A DNA stretch of 64,000 bases from Polytrichum commune (GCA_950295325.1 OX485805.1:23857501-23921500); one strand, 5' to 3'; counted from the stretch's first letter, positions 8,600-21,689 are shown. Made by a program: numbers and translations. Notes: generated by a model from the sequence alone, not told the origin.

Positions 8600-11060
8600 G
8601 ATGAAATATTTCCTAGAAAACCATATTGTCTCGATCGCCAACAAGTGTCCAAAGAAATGGTAATCAACGTGGTTCCAACCATATAAAAGTGGTCACTCCA
8701 TCTGCAAACATCCATGTAACAAAAAGTCAAAGCGACAACCACTTTATATCTCCACAACTCAAAATATACATTCACATAGGTACATACAAATTGGCATTGA
8801 AGTAGCCAATAATAAATGCAAGCATATCAATCTAGTTAATCTTGGCCCCAAATGTTCTCTTATTAGCAACATCTGAAACACGACAAGGGCACCATCCCTT
8901 TTGTTTCCTATACACATGCATTTTTTGAGTATTTAGATAGGGGCTAACGTGCTTAAATTCAATATTATTCCAAAATGCTCCCCAAACCCTAAAAATATAA
9001 CATTTAATTAAGATCATGGAAGTACAAATTCATTACACTTTACACTACACAAGTGTAGTATATTTTATAGACTTCATTGGTTCATTCATAAAATGAGTAA
9101 GTGCACAACATGAATAACTACACAATGTTCCCCCAAGATAAGAATTGAGTTCTAGATTAAATACAAGAATAAAAATTCTACTTTATGATATTTGTAGTCA
9201 ATGAAAAATAAGGTGAAGTTATCAACTCGACATAACCCATAGGCTCCTCCGAATGAACTTATAAGCCACTTGCTGCTACAAATGGGTGGTCACCCAAATG
9301 CAAGTCCTCAAGTGCTAGGAGGCAACACTCCATTCAATGTCCCTATCAAAAACTTCAAGCAACCTCTTGAAAATTGAAACTCTCAATGTACAAATTCATG
9401 ATTTTAGTTGATAATTATACTCCTATTTTTCTCCCGGTTATCAACCCAATATTGTCATCCTTGTGCTTAGTTCAATGAAGATTGACTTTGGATGCAATGA
9501 AGATGAGAGGTATAAAATTACCTAGAATGTCTTCAAAATTTGAAGATTACAACACTATATTCATCAAATAAAGATGTACGATCAAGTAAACAATGTTTTT
9601 AGTTGCATATATTGCATTCCTGCTCATGAAAATTGGAATTATTGCCACAAAATAAGTTTTCCAAAAAATATGAAAAGCAAAGATCTCGTCCAATTTATCA
9701 GTGCATTGCAATAAGAAATTTGATCATTGTTTTTTCTACCATCATATAAACATGTAAATTACTTGATTTTAAATGGCCATAAAGGAGTATCAATTCTAAT
9801 GGACGCATAGTATTGGCCCCTACTCCAATCAAGATTGTCAATGAAGTTTAAGTTACAAGGCCAACAAGCCTCCATGTCAAATGCGGAATTCAAGATCTTC
9901 AAATGCCGATGTGGCACAAATTTGAGATGCAAAGTGTTGAAACTTCGAACTACCATAATACTATGGAATATAAGTGATGTGTTATTAAGAAGATGCAATA
10001 ACCACCTCGTCTTCAATCCCCATTAGTTCTTGAACTATTCGTCAACTCGTCACCATGATCAACCTTAAATTCAACCCAGTGGCACTCTTGCGTAGCACAT
10101 AATGCAAAAAGATCTAAAGTTCCTCCAAACAGGAGGCAATCAACTTATTGACGTTCACACGAACTACACAAAACCTTAATTATAAATCTCTACAAAAAGG
10201 CATTTTGTTTTTTCTAATAGTCCATCCGTCCTTGTCTACTAGAGCAAAAAATCATCAAAAGCAGTTGAACAGGCAAACAATTTTATTAAAGTACTTCTAG
10301 AGAATGCTATAGATAATTGCAAGCAATGGATTTTTCACCCGGATTGCATGAGTGAGGAATTACGCACCAAGCCGTTGATAGGGATCCTTCATGTGTTCAT
10401 TTTGTATAGGAATAGCTCAGGCACAGACGGTGGAAAAACACCACACAAGAGGAAGAAGCATGGGTGGCACAAAATCTAGTAATTTGTTGAAGCAAGAAAT
10501 GTATCAAAGACACTGCACACTACAAAGAAAGCATACACATTGTTAGATGCCTGCACCTGTCCCAAGTTTGAATACTATGAGAATCTCTTCCCAACTTCCA
10601 AAAGCATTAGAACTTCGCATATTTTCTCCTCGCAGCTTGTGCGAAATTCGTTTAGAGTCCATACTACGCATCGGTCAAGGTTTCCATTACAAATGCAAGT
10701 GGTCAGCATGTAATGTTGAATCAATGTCGTTACACACCATTTACGGCTCAATGTCTTCACATGGGTGATCCAAAATTTGCCCAACGGCTAATTCAACATG
10801 AGTTCAAATATTTACTGATTATTTAACATTGATCTAAAGTACAAAAACGGTAGGAGTGCAACTTTATGGGCAACAAAGCCCTTCGACGTTGTACATCTTC
10901 TCAACATTTCGCTGCAGTACTCATCTGCTTCCAAGATTATTGAAGAGCTGGTAAGGATAGTTTCTTTGATGTGCATGAGATGATTGGAGTTGATGTAAGG
11001 AAGCGAACACATGTAGGGCTTGCTCAAATATAAATTAAGTGGGAGCTACAAAGGGTTAGC
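8600..11060. other. Upstream flank of the receptor gene; no gene recognised
   Basis: AT-rich sequence. The first few hundred bases should hold the promoter and leader of the minus-strand receptor gene, but no convincing TATA box or leader intron could be fixed. Short ORFs on both strands show no recognisable motif. Confidence 0.4.
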
Positions 11061-11074
11061 ATCTCTGACCCAAT

Positions 11075-11410
11075 TTGTGTCATGTCATCACGAACCTGTA
11101 CATCCATATCTATAGACTCAAAAGACCTATGCACTGAATCGACATAAAGCAACCAAGGTTCGATGCATAGCTGCTGTGAGGGTTGATGAAAAGGGACTCT
11201 CAAGTTCATCAACTCTGTCCAGTATCTACGAAATAGGTCAATATTGGTGTGCATCTCACCACAAACCTCGACATCCATATGCCTTGATTCAACATATGGC
11301 AACAAAGGTATGATGCATAGCGGGTGGGAGGGTCAGTAGACGGACACCCTGAAATTCATCAGCTAAGTCCAACATCTAAGAAGCAGGTAGACGGCACCAC
11401 TACTGAAAGT
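11075..11410. repeat. Tandem duplication, period about 170 bp
   Basis: Two diverged copies, starting near 11081 and 11251, share the order 'cat(c)tca(t)cacgaac', 'acatccatat', a 'gcaacaaagg'-like box, 'gatgcatagc' and 'ttcatca'. No coding signal was recognised. Confidence 0.6.
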
Positions 11411-11768
11411 GCTACATTTACCGGCATCCTTCAAATTACAGAGAGGGGATGAACTAGCTTGAAGGCCCTCGCCTACATATGGTGAAGAAAACGAGGAAGT
11501 GCACTTCAACACACTGCAGAGTACTCAAAATCTGGCAAACAGGCATGAACAAAGTGCGCATGCCAGCTTTCGAGATTAGTTTCAAAACAAGATAGTGAGG
11601 AGGTCGAATGAAGAAAAGAATTGGACAATGTAGCTTGTGACTATGTTATGTTGACCCTGGCTAGGCTGGCGACGCATGCAAAAGTCAAACTGATAGACAA
11701 ATCACATGACTCTATAAGAGAGGAGGACATCTGACTTACTGGGGCACACTTGGTGATCTGTGAGCCGA

Positions 11769-11930
11769 ATTACGATGAATGTACTTTCAGCTTCATGAGC
11801 TAAATGACTGTGACTTACAAAGAAAAGTAACCACAAATCTGTAAAAAAACCTCTACGACTTTATGGAGCAGTTGTTCACGTCTCCATCAGCAACTCACAG
11901 CAACTGACTTCGAATTCACCAAAATATGCA
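11769..11930 (+). repeat. Partial copy of the 12.1/13.1 kb duplicated unit
   Basis: Matches 12337-12497 and 13327-13470: 'acgatgaatgtact', 'cttcatgag', 'aaccacaaatc', 'agcagttgttcac' and 'caactgacttcgaa' occur in the same order. It is an older third copy of part of the duplication. Confidence 0.7.
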
Positions 11931-12111
11931 TCAAAACATCCTCAAAACATCGAGTTTAGTGTCCAAAACATGAGACTTCTTAGATTGCTGCATTGTTGCA
12001 CGGTTGGCAGCTGCAGCTCAAAATTGTACAAGATGAGCATGTCAACATAATTGTATAGCAAGTCACTGTAATTCAGCTAATTGATCACCAGAGTTTCCAA
12101 CAAACCTATCT

Positions 12112-12750
12112 CCGTGAAATAAGAGGCCCCAATCCTACCATGTAGGAATCCGCTACTTGCTGAGAATACATAGCTACATGTTCTGAAGAATGAAATATCA
12201 CACCTCACTTACAAATTTAAGTGACAAACTAAATACCTGTAACAGCTGTGCAATGTGCCGATCCGGCAGCTGCTTGGATAATAGGAAAATCGGTGTCCAG
12301 TGAATACGCCTCAGGACACTCCTGGTCAAGCATCAAACATAACGATGAATGTACTTGCAACTTCATGAGTTAAATCACTGTGTGACGTACAAAGAGAAGC
12401 AACCACAAATCGGTAAAAAGACCTATACGACTGCATAGAGCAGTTGTTCACATCTCCATCAGCAACTCACAGCAACTGACTTCGAAATCACCAAATACGA
12501 CCGCTTAAGCTGACCACAACACACAACACGCCCTGAAATAAGGGGCTCCATACCCCAGTTATCTCTCAAACTCAACCGGTTCATCTGTAACTTGTGGTCG
12601 GTTTCAAAAATCTTCAAGGGCAACAGAATAACAACATTTCGACGAACTGAGTGCAGATCTGAAAATGTATTTTGCAGATTTTGAAATACTCAGTGCAGAT
12701 CTGCACTCAGTTTTGATTTCGAAGCATGCAATGCAGATCTGAACTGAAAA
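12112..12750 (+). repeat. Direct duplication, copy 1
   Basis: About 640 bp nearly identical to 13102-13710, starting at 'gtgaaataagaggcccc' and ending at 'gcagatctgaactgaaaaa'. It contains the family F box near 12556-12610. No protein motif recognised. Confidence 0.8.
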
Positions 12751-13101
12751 AAAGTCGCAAACTCTAATATAAACCGGAGCAAACTTTATGGACGTCACTT
12801 AGCAAATATGAAATCGATAAACAAGTAATCACTTAGTGCATGTTATTCATGTCCAGTTTACATGAAATTGCCATGATTAACATTGTAGAGCACATCACCA
12901 AACATCTTACTGGAAACATTTGTGTGTGCATTTAGAATTGAGATATTTTGTGCACTCCAAATTGGAAAGGCTCACTTTATAGTGGCACTTCCAAGAGACC
13001 GATTTAGAGTTTCAGTTCTTAGCGAGGAATTGTGGGCTTGAAATTTTCATAGTGAAAACGACAGACATGACTTCATGAGTACAGTCGAGAAAGGCATACG
13101 C

Positions 13102-13710
13102 TGTGAAATAAGAGGCCCCAATCCTACCATGTAGGAATCCGGTACTTGCTGAGAATACATAGCTACATGTTCTGAAGAATGAAATATCACACCTCACTTA
13201 CAAATTTAAGTGACAAACTAAATACCTGTAACAGCTGCGCAATGTGCCGATCCGGCAGCTGCTTGGATAATAGGAGAATCGGTGTCCAGTGAATACGCCT
13301 CAGGACACTCCTGGTCAAGCATCAAACATAACGATGAATGTACTTGCAGCTTCATGAGTTAAATGACTGTGATGTACAAAGAGAAGCAACCACAAATCGG
13401 TAAAAAGACCTATACGACTTCATAGAGCAGTTGTTCACATCTCCCTCAGCAACTGACTTCGAAATCACCAAATACGACCGCTTAAGAAGCTGACCACAAC
13501 ACACAATACGCCCTGAAATAAGGGGCCCCATACCCCAGTTATCTCTCGAACTCAACCGGTTCAACTGTAACTAGTGGTCGGTTTCAAAAGTCTTCAAGAG
13601 CAACAGAAAAACAACATTTCAACGAACTGAGTGCAGATTTTGAAATACTCAGTGCAGATCTGCACTCAGTTTTGATTTCAAAGCATGCAATGCAGATCTG
13701 AACTGAAAAA
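13102..13710 (+). repeat. Direct duplication, copy 2
   Basis: Second copy of the unit at 12112-12750, about 990 bp downstream, with small deletions (for example in the 'agtgcagatct' region). The two copies are separated by about 350 bp of unrelated sequence. Confidence 0.8.
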
Positions 13711-14180
13711 ACCCGGCAACCTTAAACTTACAAAGAGCAGGGGCAGCGACTTTGGAGATCACGAGCGACTTCGGAACAAGGGAAGCGACTTTGGAGCAAT
13801 ATTCCAAAGAGCGGCGATGGAGGCAAGAGCGATGGGTGCGATCATGAGCAACTTTGAAGAAGTGATTCAAAGAGCGGCGATGGAGAGAGTGACAATGGAG
13901 GCGGGGATGGGAGCAAGGGTGGCGGGGAGGGCAAGAGCAACGGTGATGGAGAAGAGAAGGCCAAGGGGAGGAGGGCGAGAGTGAAGAATGAGTGGAGAAA
14001 TGGTGGGGGGAGGGGACCCTATCTCCCTCATGACCCTCCCCATACACGGCCGGAATCCGCACCATACCTCGGTGGTCGGACGGTATCCGCCAATACCCGC
14101 GGGGGACGGCTAATATCCGGGGACTAACACATTGAACCTGTGAATTATCCGGGAATTCAAAATGAGTACCGGTCAATATC
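13711..14180. other. GC-rich low-complexity tract
   Basis: Purine-rich imperfect repeats such as 'agagcggcgatgga' and 'gggagcaagggtggcgggg', followed by a GC-rich stretch with 'aatatccgggga'-like motifs. Short ORFs on both strands are Arg/Gly- or Pro/His/Ser-rich and look compositional rather than genic. Confidence 0.5.
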
Positions 14181-14320
14181 TGGTTGGTTCCCTTGGTGGA
14201 TCAGATGTCCATCCGACTACACCTATCCATATCCGGTTTATTGTCCAAACCAATCGGTTCATTTGTAACTAACCGCCGGTTCTCCCCGAACATTGGTATA
14301 CACTGAATTAGGACATTATT

Positions 14321-14800
14321 GAATCGATCACACACTAGTCAAACAATCATAGTCAATATGTAAGGTGTCAAGACTAGGCTTTGACTTGTCATCCAAGTTA
14401 GTCAAGTTTATTCATTCTATCATAGGACTACGTCCTTGCTCCTCTTCATGTGTACGATGAAAAATCAAGTTTTGACAAAGTCACGTGACCTTATGACGTG
14501 TCTCTATGGTCCTTTCAACAAACTACGTGGTCGATTTAGCAATGCTCTATTTTTTATTCCTAACGTGTAGTACGATATGTGAGAACCCGAAAACCACATT
14601 CTTGAAATTTGTTCCGTAGACCTCGACGAATGGGCACCCTCTCGGGAATAGGACAAATCACTCATAGAAGCTACTGTAGGTTTCAAGTGCATGTAGCCAT
14701 TGAGCTTTGGTTGGTCGTTCCAAACTTAATATCTTGTCTGTACTCATCAATATTGAACATGTGTAGATCTCCCATATGTCTACAACAAATTATCATGCGT
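14321..14800 (+). repeat. Dispersed repeat, copy 1 (partner at 19526)
   Basis: About 480 bp similar in direct orientation to 19526-20000. Shared blocks include 'caatatgtaaggtgtc', 'ctaggctttgacttgtcatc', 'ccttgctcctcttcatgtgt', 'gtgtctctatggtcctttca' and 'attgagctttggttggtcg'. No coding capacity recognised. Confidence 0.75.
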
Positions 14801-15494
14801 TAGATCTTGTATGTAGATTGAGCTCAAAGAGAGCCATTGCAATCAAAGTCGTTTTTGTAGGTGCGCAACTAAATATGCTCTCGCCTCTCACCTGAAGATT
14901 AATGTGGCTAACCATGCTAGATCAATTCTAGAGTTGTTTTTTGGAATATCAGGGCGTCTAATGTGACTTATGGGATCTGGTGAATTTACTGTTATATTTG
15001 TTGCTCAATGGGTTTACGACATTCTAAGATTCTATTGAGAGAGATTGTCATATTTGTGACATTATTGTGCTCAATATGGTGGCATTAACGCAGACAAATG
15101 AGTGCGTGGTCTTAGTTGATCATGGACTAGATCAAAACGAGAGCATAGTGGATGGTGAGCCCGTGGGAGCAACGAGTCATTCCCATGTTCAAGTTGGGTT
15201 CGTAGGTATAATTGACCTACTCATGGACAAAATCCGGGAATATTGTGCCTTCACATATGTCAAAATATGACTTGTTTTGATGACCCATTTGTTCGTGGAT
15301 GAACAATCGGTCATGTTGAAATATCTCATCCTTTTGGGGTTGTTTGGTTTCATTGTGTGCACCCTAAAGAGTTACCATGCTTATTTTTCCAACAATGAAA
15401 TGACCATTTCCATTGTCTCACCTAAAAATTTCAATTTAAATTTAAATTTCTTCAATTAGCATTATTTATGTTTTAAAAAAACTGGAGGAGGAGA

Positions 15495-15844
15495 ATGGCG
15501 GTGGCTTGCTGGAAAGAGGCCGTATTCGTTGTTGAGCAAGATGTTGAGTTAGGGGGGGCTCAAGAGCTACTAATTTGGATCTTAAGTCTTTAATTACTGA
15601 AACTGAAACCAAATTATCAATGAGGGGGCTGAAGCATGACGCTTTGGACATAAATGAGTTCTTCCACCTGCTCTTGGAGATTTGGGAGAGGGAGGAGAAG
15701 AACGAGATGTTGCGCTTATCCGTGCACCATGAGATCTACGAGATGATAGGCATTTACAGTGTTCTCCAAGGGGTCATGCTCACCGCCCTCACACAAGAAT
15801 TCACAAGAAATAAAAGAAAAGAAATCACTTGTAGTGCAATATAA
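15495..15844 (+). pseudogene. Fragment of a conserved-looking plant protein, frameshifted
   Basis: An ATG at 15495 opens a frame (MAVACWKEAVFVVEQDVELGG) that stops after a run of seven G. Shifting by one base at that run continues into a frame open to 15841 with KHDALDINEFFHLLLEIW, an acidic and basic helix, and EIYEMIGIYSVLQGVMLTALTQ. The last block resembles the start of a membrane segment in a plant family I recall only by its 'YSVFQGV.TA' pattern, so no function is assigned. Similarity seems to end near 15790, after which the frame is probably chance. A one-base loss in a homopolymer could be real decay or an assembly error. Confidence 0.45.
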
Positions 15845-15939
15845 ACATTTCAAGTTGAGAAATCCCATTTGGATTCCCTCATACTGTGACAGATGATGTG
15901 AGGTAGATGTGCCTACTCCGGTTACTTATCTTAATCGGA

Positions 15940-16240
15940 CACCTAGGTATGTGGTTATGTGTGGTATGTGGTTAGGTGTGGCTTCAAGAACGGATATCAA
16001 AAAGATGTAGGCTCAGTAGTCAACATAATTGGGGGACTCTATACAACCATTTAATGAGCAAGAGAATCTTCACTTTGATAATGAATAAGATAGTTATGTA
16101 AGCTCCAAAAATTATGAGAGAAGTCGCTACGGTCTCAATTTGGATTTGTTAACCATCTTGTACTAATTGCGTGCTTCTTATTCTAGGAGAAGTGAGTTAG
16201 TTGGAAAAACTAACTATTTAAGACCCATCTACCTGAATTA
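15940..16240 (+). repeat. Dispersed family R, copy 1
   Basis: Begins with 'gtggttaggtgtgg', then 'aagaacggatatcaaaaaga', 'gctcagtagtcaacataatt', 'ttcactttgataatgaata' and 'ctacggtctcaatttgga', ending near 'taggagaagtg'. The same ordered blocks recur at least seven times in the window. No ORF; probably an old non-autonomous element. Confidence 0.65.
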
Positions 16241-16648
16241 TCTTCTTTCAACATGTGTATAACACATTCACCCTAAAAATCTACAATAAGGATCTATTTC
16301 ATAAACATGTTAGAATGTGTGGTGGTAAGTGCTAAGGATGGAATATAGACCTTCACAACTTCATAGAACCCTCTTAACTTCACTAGAGAAGGATCAAATT
16401 GAGATAATCTATGAATACAAATACGTTGGGATTGACTTTGATTCACATGGTTACTTTGAGATATCATGTTAAAGGCGAAGAATCACAAGTATGAATGCCT
16501 TGATGGGCACCTTAAAGGGGGGGAAATAGTCGGAGTCGCATGTCGGGAACTCAAATCTCACCTATTCAAGGCTTTGGTGCTTCCAACTTACAGCCGGAGA
16601 TGCTAACGGACGATGCCAAAAGTGGCCAGTGCGATCAACTCCTCAAGT

Positions 16649-16978
16649 GGAGGCCACACACGTTCGATAACGCCGGTTTTGGAACGGAGTTTGGTAACCC
16701 ATGGTAAAAGAATGTTGGCCTTGACATGTGCCTAACTTCAAGGAGCTAGGTTTCGAGGTTGGTCCCTCTTTTATTACGTAGAATTGTCCGTTTTCAACTC
16801 CAATCCAAGACGGTGGTTTTGCAAGCCTTAAAACCCCCATATTTGATCGGAGTTAAAAGAGGGTCCAACCTCAAATCCCAAATCCTCGAAGTCAGGCACA
16901 TTTCAAGGCCAACATTCTTTTACCTCGGGTTACCAAACTCCGTTTCAAAACCGGCATTTTTGAACGTGTGTGGCCTCC
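16649..16978. repeat. Foldback element with 125-bp inverted arms
   Basis: Arms at 16649-16773 and 16854-16978 are inverted copies (about 85-90% identical by eye) around an 80-bp loop. The outer ends read 'aggccacacacgttc' and its complement. A transcript would form a long hairpin. There is no coding capacity. It looks like a MITE or an inverted duplication. Confidence 0.85.
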
Positions 16979-17104
16979 TCTTCATTCATTGAATGTTCGT
17001 AGGTGGCCCACACACCTTGACATGGAGTTTCATCCTTAAAGGACGTAGAGGTCCATGTACGACCTAATTTCAACATAACAATAATTTGGACAGTTGTATT
17101 TGAG

Positions 17105-17400
17105 TGATATGTGGTTAGGTGTGGATCAAAGAACTCGCACCAAAACGGCATGATGTGTTTAACATAGATTGGACTACGTGTGCAAAACATGTTGAACGTT
17201 CTAGGCTCAATGGTCAACATAATTGGGGGAACCTATATGACATCTTGATGAACATGGAATCTTCACTTTGATAATGAATAAAGTATAAGATATTGCATAT
17301 TATGAGACAAATAGCTACGGCCACCATTTGGAATTGCTAATTATTAACTCGCACTTATTGCATATTTCATATCCTCTAAGAACTGTAGACTCGTGTAGAG
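17105..17400 (+). repeat. Dispersed family R, copy 2
   Basis: Same block order as 15940-16240: 'gtggttaggtgtggatcaaa', 'aaaatggtcaacat'-like box ('gctcaatggtcaacataatt'), 'ttcactttgataatgaata', 'agctacggccaccatttgga'. Confidence 0.65.
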
Positions 17401-19254
17401 CAAAAATATATCCTAACAACACATGTTTACCTTATATGCATAATTTTTATGAGCCTCACCAAGTTTGTAAGTCATATATTTCATATTAAAGAGTTTGAAG
17501 CGTAGTTTGGTGCATTATAAACTTATGTCAAATAGGCGATAAAACATACCCATATATGACATGGATGATCAAAATACTAAATATGTATCATCATTTAACG
17601 ACACCAAGTTTGTGTATTGTAACCCGATTTCTTAAAAACAATCTTATGTTAACTTGTTTGAGAAGTTGTATTAGAATAGCGAGTTAATTTTGAGTAGGGT
17701 CGTTTATGACACATTTGACTAAAGCTAAAAGTATGTAGCTCGTTTACATGTTTTGTGCATGTAGAGGCCTAGTTTAGGCATCTAAGACGCTTAAGGATTA
17801 ACTCTAAAATAACTAGGGATGTATGTCCATGGGATAAATGTTGATTTGTGCATACCCCAAACAAGTATGATAGTAATGTTTTACTTGGTCTATGGTATTC
17901 AATCCTGATGATTTAGCAAAATCCGTCAAATAAAGTGGGAATGAAATGTAAGTGAAATTATAAGCATGTGAGAAAAATAATTAAATATCATAATTTCTAA
18001 TAGGATAAATCCTCGTCCCATTTATAGATTACACAAAGTGAGATATTGCAACTCAAAGTCCATTATAAGTTTTTGCATTTGTAGGAACATTAAGACTTGT
18101 CTCTATCATGCTAACAAAACAATACAAACTTGTTATAAGAGCGTTGAAATTTCAACTCATATTCTTTTGTTTTAGGAATGAAGCCGAGATTGCTCGTTAA
18201 GAGTCATGAAGGACAGGCACGTGGGCATAGGAAGGGTTAGGTTCGGGGGCACCACTTGGTGATTGCCAACTCTTAGATGTGGGATTTTGAGATAGGGAAA
18301 AACCCTTTGTATTGTCCCATCTGCTCATGCGGTAAAGCTTTAGCAATGGCCAACGAATGTGTGAGTGCATGGTGTCGAAAGATGGACATTGGGTGAGCTC
18401 CACATGACCCCCATTCTTTCCAAAACACACCATTTTCATGGCCACAAAATTGGGTTTGGTGCAATTACGATGAATTTAGCCTAATTAAAATGCGCTAGGA
18501 CTCATGACTGAGCAATGCGATTAAAGCGAGAGCACCTAATTTGGCTACTCATATGAAATAGACACCCATATATTGACCAATGTGTGGTAAGGTGTGAATC
18601 CAAGATCAATCACCAAAAATACGTGGGTGCAAGCATGGTAAAGTGGATCAAAATCTACTCTAGTATCCTGAAACCGTAGTTTTTCGGGTCAAATGCCATA
18701 ACGTAGTAGCAAATAGTTGTTTCGATTCAATATTTTCATGGTGACGTCTATTATTGTGTTAAGTACTCAAATATAGAATACCGAGTTGAGATCTTCAAAA
18801 CTTATCATTAATTCTAATGCTCAAAGAAAAAATGGGTAGATTTTGTTTTGGACGTAAATTTTATGACTTTAGCTATTTTGAATTTGGTTGCTTTTTTCAT
18901 ATTTCTTAAATTCATCATACACTTGAGGTCATCATCAAGTATATTCCTTTTGTAGAGAATTATCAATCAAATGCAATTTTTCCATATTTCAAACAAAATT
19001 TTGACAATTGTTTGTTCAATACCACCACTTGCACACTACTTGCACTCTCTTCTAAAATTTGTAGACCTTTTTCATATTAGTTTTGTCAACATGAACTTCT
19101 TGGCTTTGTAGTTCGATATGTTTTGAAACATTTATGATGTTTTCCTCTTCACAAAATTCAAAGTTTGAATCACTTTCACTTAAACATGTGCAAGGATCAA
19201 GAGTTATCCACTTTACCGTGCTTGCACCCACATGTATCAAAAAGAGAGTGCATT
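17401..19254. other. AT-rich intergenic; no gene recognised
   Basis: Only short ORFs without motifs. A 5' fragment of family R lies near 18580-18660 ('gtgtggtaaggtgtgaatcc'). Confidence 0.4.
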
Positions 19255-19460
19255 ATATGCTCAATTTGATAACCAATCTAAAGACTCAATAATCAACATA
19301 AATGGGGAGGGGGGCTATATTTATCATTCAATAAGATAGGGGATCTTTAATTTGATATAGAACTCATCTATGATGAAAATGGCTACACCTCGATTTGCTA
19401 ATCATCTCCCACTATTTGCATGTTTCCTATTCTATAAGAAGATGGTGCATAGCTAAAAGT
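19255..19460 (+). repeat. Dispersed family R, partial copy
   Basis: Blocks 'gactcaataatcaacataaa', 'ggctatattta', 'cacctcgatttgctaatcat' and 'tcctattctataagaag' match other R copies; the 5' blocks are missing. Confidence 0.5.
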
Positions 19461-19525
19461 ACTATTTATGCTACAATGTCATCCGTGAATTTCCATTCCA
19501 AATGTATATTTTTAGGGGATTGTTA

Positions 19526-20000
19526 AATCGTTCACACATTGGTCAAACAATCACAGTCAATATGTAAGGTGTCGACTAGGCTTTGACTTGTCATCCAAGT
19601 TGGCCAAGTTTATTCATTCTACTAGGACTACATCCTTGCTCCTCTTCATGTGTACGATGAAAAATCAAAATTTTGACAAAATCACATGACCTTGGGACGT
19701 GTCTCTATGGTCCTTTCAACAATCTAAGTGGTCGACTTAGCAATGCCCTATTTTTATTCCCAATGTGTAGTAAGATATGTGAGAACCCTAGGACCATATT
19801 CTTGAAGTTTGTTCCATAAACTTGGACAAAAGGTCACCCTCTCGGGAATAGGACAAATGTAACTTAGTGATCACTCATAAAATCTAGTTTAGGGTTCAAG
19901 TGTTTGTGGCCATTGAGCTTTGGTTGGTCGGTACAAGCTTAATTATTTGTCTGCACTCATCAATATTGAACATGTGTCCCATAATGTCTGCAACAAATCA
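19526..20000 (+). repeat. Dispersed repeat, copy 2 (partner at 14321)
   Basis: Direct-orientation copy of 14321-14800 with scattered substitutions and small gaps. The shared region ends near the 'tctgcaacaaat' block. Confidence 0.75.
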
Positions 20001-20789
20001 AAATAACTTAGGGCCAATTTACACTATGGACCATGAAGTCGGACCATGGAAGAGGGGCTTTATCAATGGTTCAACTCCCATGGTTTGACTTCTTACAAAA
20101 TTAGTTTTCAATGCCTTGGGCCCCTCACTACATGTAAACCAAATGTGGATTTACCATGTGAATGTGTTGATTTTTATTAACATATGCTAAAAAAAGGTAG
20201 TTTTGGATAATTATAAGTTTGCCCATTCTCTTGTCTTCTCTTAGGTTAGGAGTAATACCAAAAGGACATGTATTTAAAAAGAGATTAAATACGTACTCAA
20301 AACATGATAAGTATTTTAGGGTAAACAGTACTAAAATGTTCTATACACATACAATTCAAATATAATATTTTTGACAAATAAATTATACTAATTTTATGAC
20401 AAATATTAAATTTAATTAAAATTTTAAGGCATCGTTGATTTGATTTGGGACCCCAACGCTTTTGAATAGTCGTGTTACCCCTTAATTCCTTCATTTTGAG
20501 TGCATAAAGGGTAATATAAAAAACATGATTTTATTATTATTAAGAAAATAATTCTTCAAAGTGAACATGTAGGGCGGGACAATTTTCACTCCCCCCTCCC
20601 CCACGGTGCATGTGAATATTCAAATGAACAACTTATAAACAATCTCAATATCCAATTTAAATCAAGACATATTTAACAACACAAATCATGAATTCTAATT
20701 AAGTATGCCAATACTAGTTGCTTTTCCTTCTCCACTACCTTAATCATACATCGTCGTCAATGGTTGGGTGGAGCTTCCACTGAGCCTTC

Positions 20790-20940
20790 AAAGAATAAGA
20801 TATTCATACATGCTCCAAAAACTATGAGAAAGGTGGCTACAACCTCGATTTGGATTGGCTCACCATCTCGTGCTCATCGCATGTTTCATATCCTAGGAGA
20901 ATCAGTAGCCTAGTGGGAAAAAAATAACCATTTAAGACCC
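20790..20940 (+). repeat. Dispersed family R, partial copy
   Basis: Contains 'atgctccaaaaactatgaga', 'ggctacaacctcgatttgga' and 'tcatatcctaggagaa', the 3' blocks of family R. Confidence 0.5.
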
Positions 20941-21072
20941 CATCTAGCTTATATAGTGCAGGTTCCCGATTTGAATACAATGTTTTTGGTGTTTCCCAAA
21001 ACGTGCCACTCTATCAAGTAAGGTAGCATGATTGTAGCCTTTGTTGTCCCAGTCTTTTAGCTACGCCATCAT

Positions 21073-21457
21073 ACTACACTACATGTGATATTTAGTGTCA
21101 CCAATTCTAATTCTCTTGCTCAATACCAATTGTGAACTGCAGTATAGTGTCACCACCACTAAATATTAACCCAACATTATTTGTCATTCCTTGTAAACTT
21201 TTTGGGGGATTATAGATTTACAGAGTTGCAATGACTACCAGTTACCGAGTGATTTTTCATCCAAATTTCAAGCGTCCATGACAATGTTTCATCAGGAGTT
21301 GGTGAGAAGAGAAGGTAGGGTTTTGGCCAATGGATGAACTTATCCATCATCCATGACAGGAACTTCGTTCACTTATTCATAAGAAGTGTCATCCGAAAAG
21401 ATACCATAGTGACATTAAATACCATATGACACTAAATGTCGTATTCATTAGTGTAGT
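21073..21457 (+). mobile_element. MITE family A, copy A1
   Basis: About 385 bp bounded by 'actacacta' and 'tagtgtagt', with inner terminal blocks 'atatttagtgtcacc' and 'atatgacactaaatg'. It shares ordered blocks with copies at 21690, 31620 and 48377. No ORF; a non-autonomous TIR element. Confidence 0.75.
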
Positions 21458-21689
21458 CAGTAGGTCAGTCACAAATTTTTTTAATTTATTATTATTAAAA
21501 CATTCCTCGGTCAGGGACAGGTAGGCCTGCAGCCCGAATGCAGCGGCTGAGATTGTTGTGAGCCTACGGCCCAGATTTCATCCCTCTCACTCTTGAGCTG
21601 TGGAGCCCTGTGTTAAAACCACCGTGGCAAACGGATGAAAACGGAACGATCACTGTGCTTCTCATCCACAGACAGGTCCACAAAAATAT

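Noticed and set aside
7259-8644. Start at 8644
   Set aside because: That codon is TTG; the first ATG in frame is at 8599.
13649-14176. 175-codon Pro/His/Ser-rich minus ORF and the Arg/Gly-rich plus ORF opposite
   Set aside because: Both come from a purine-rich low-complexity tract without motifs or splice context.
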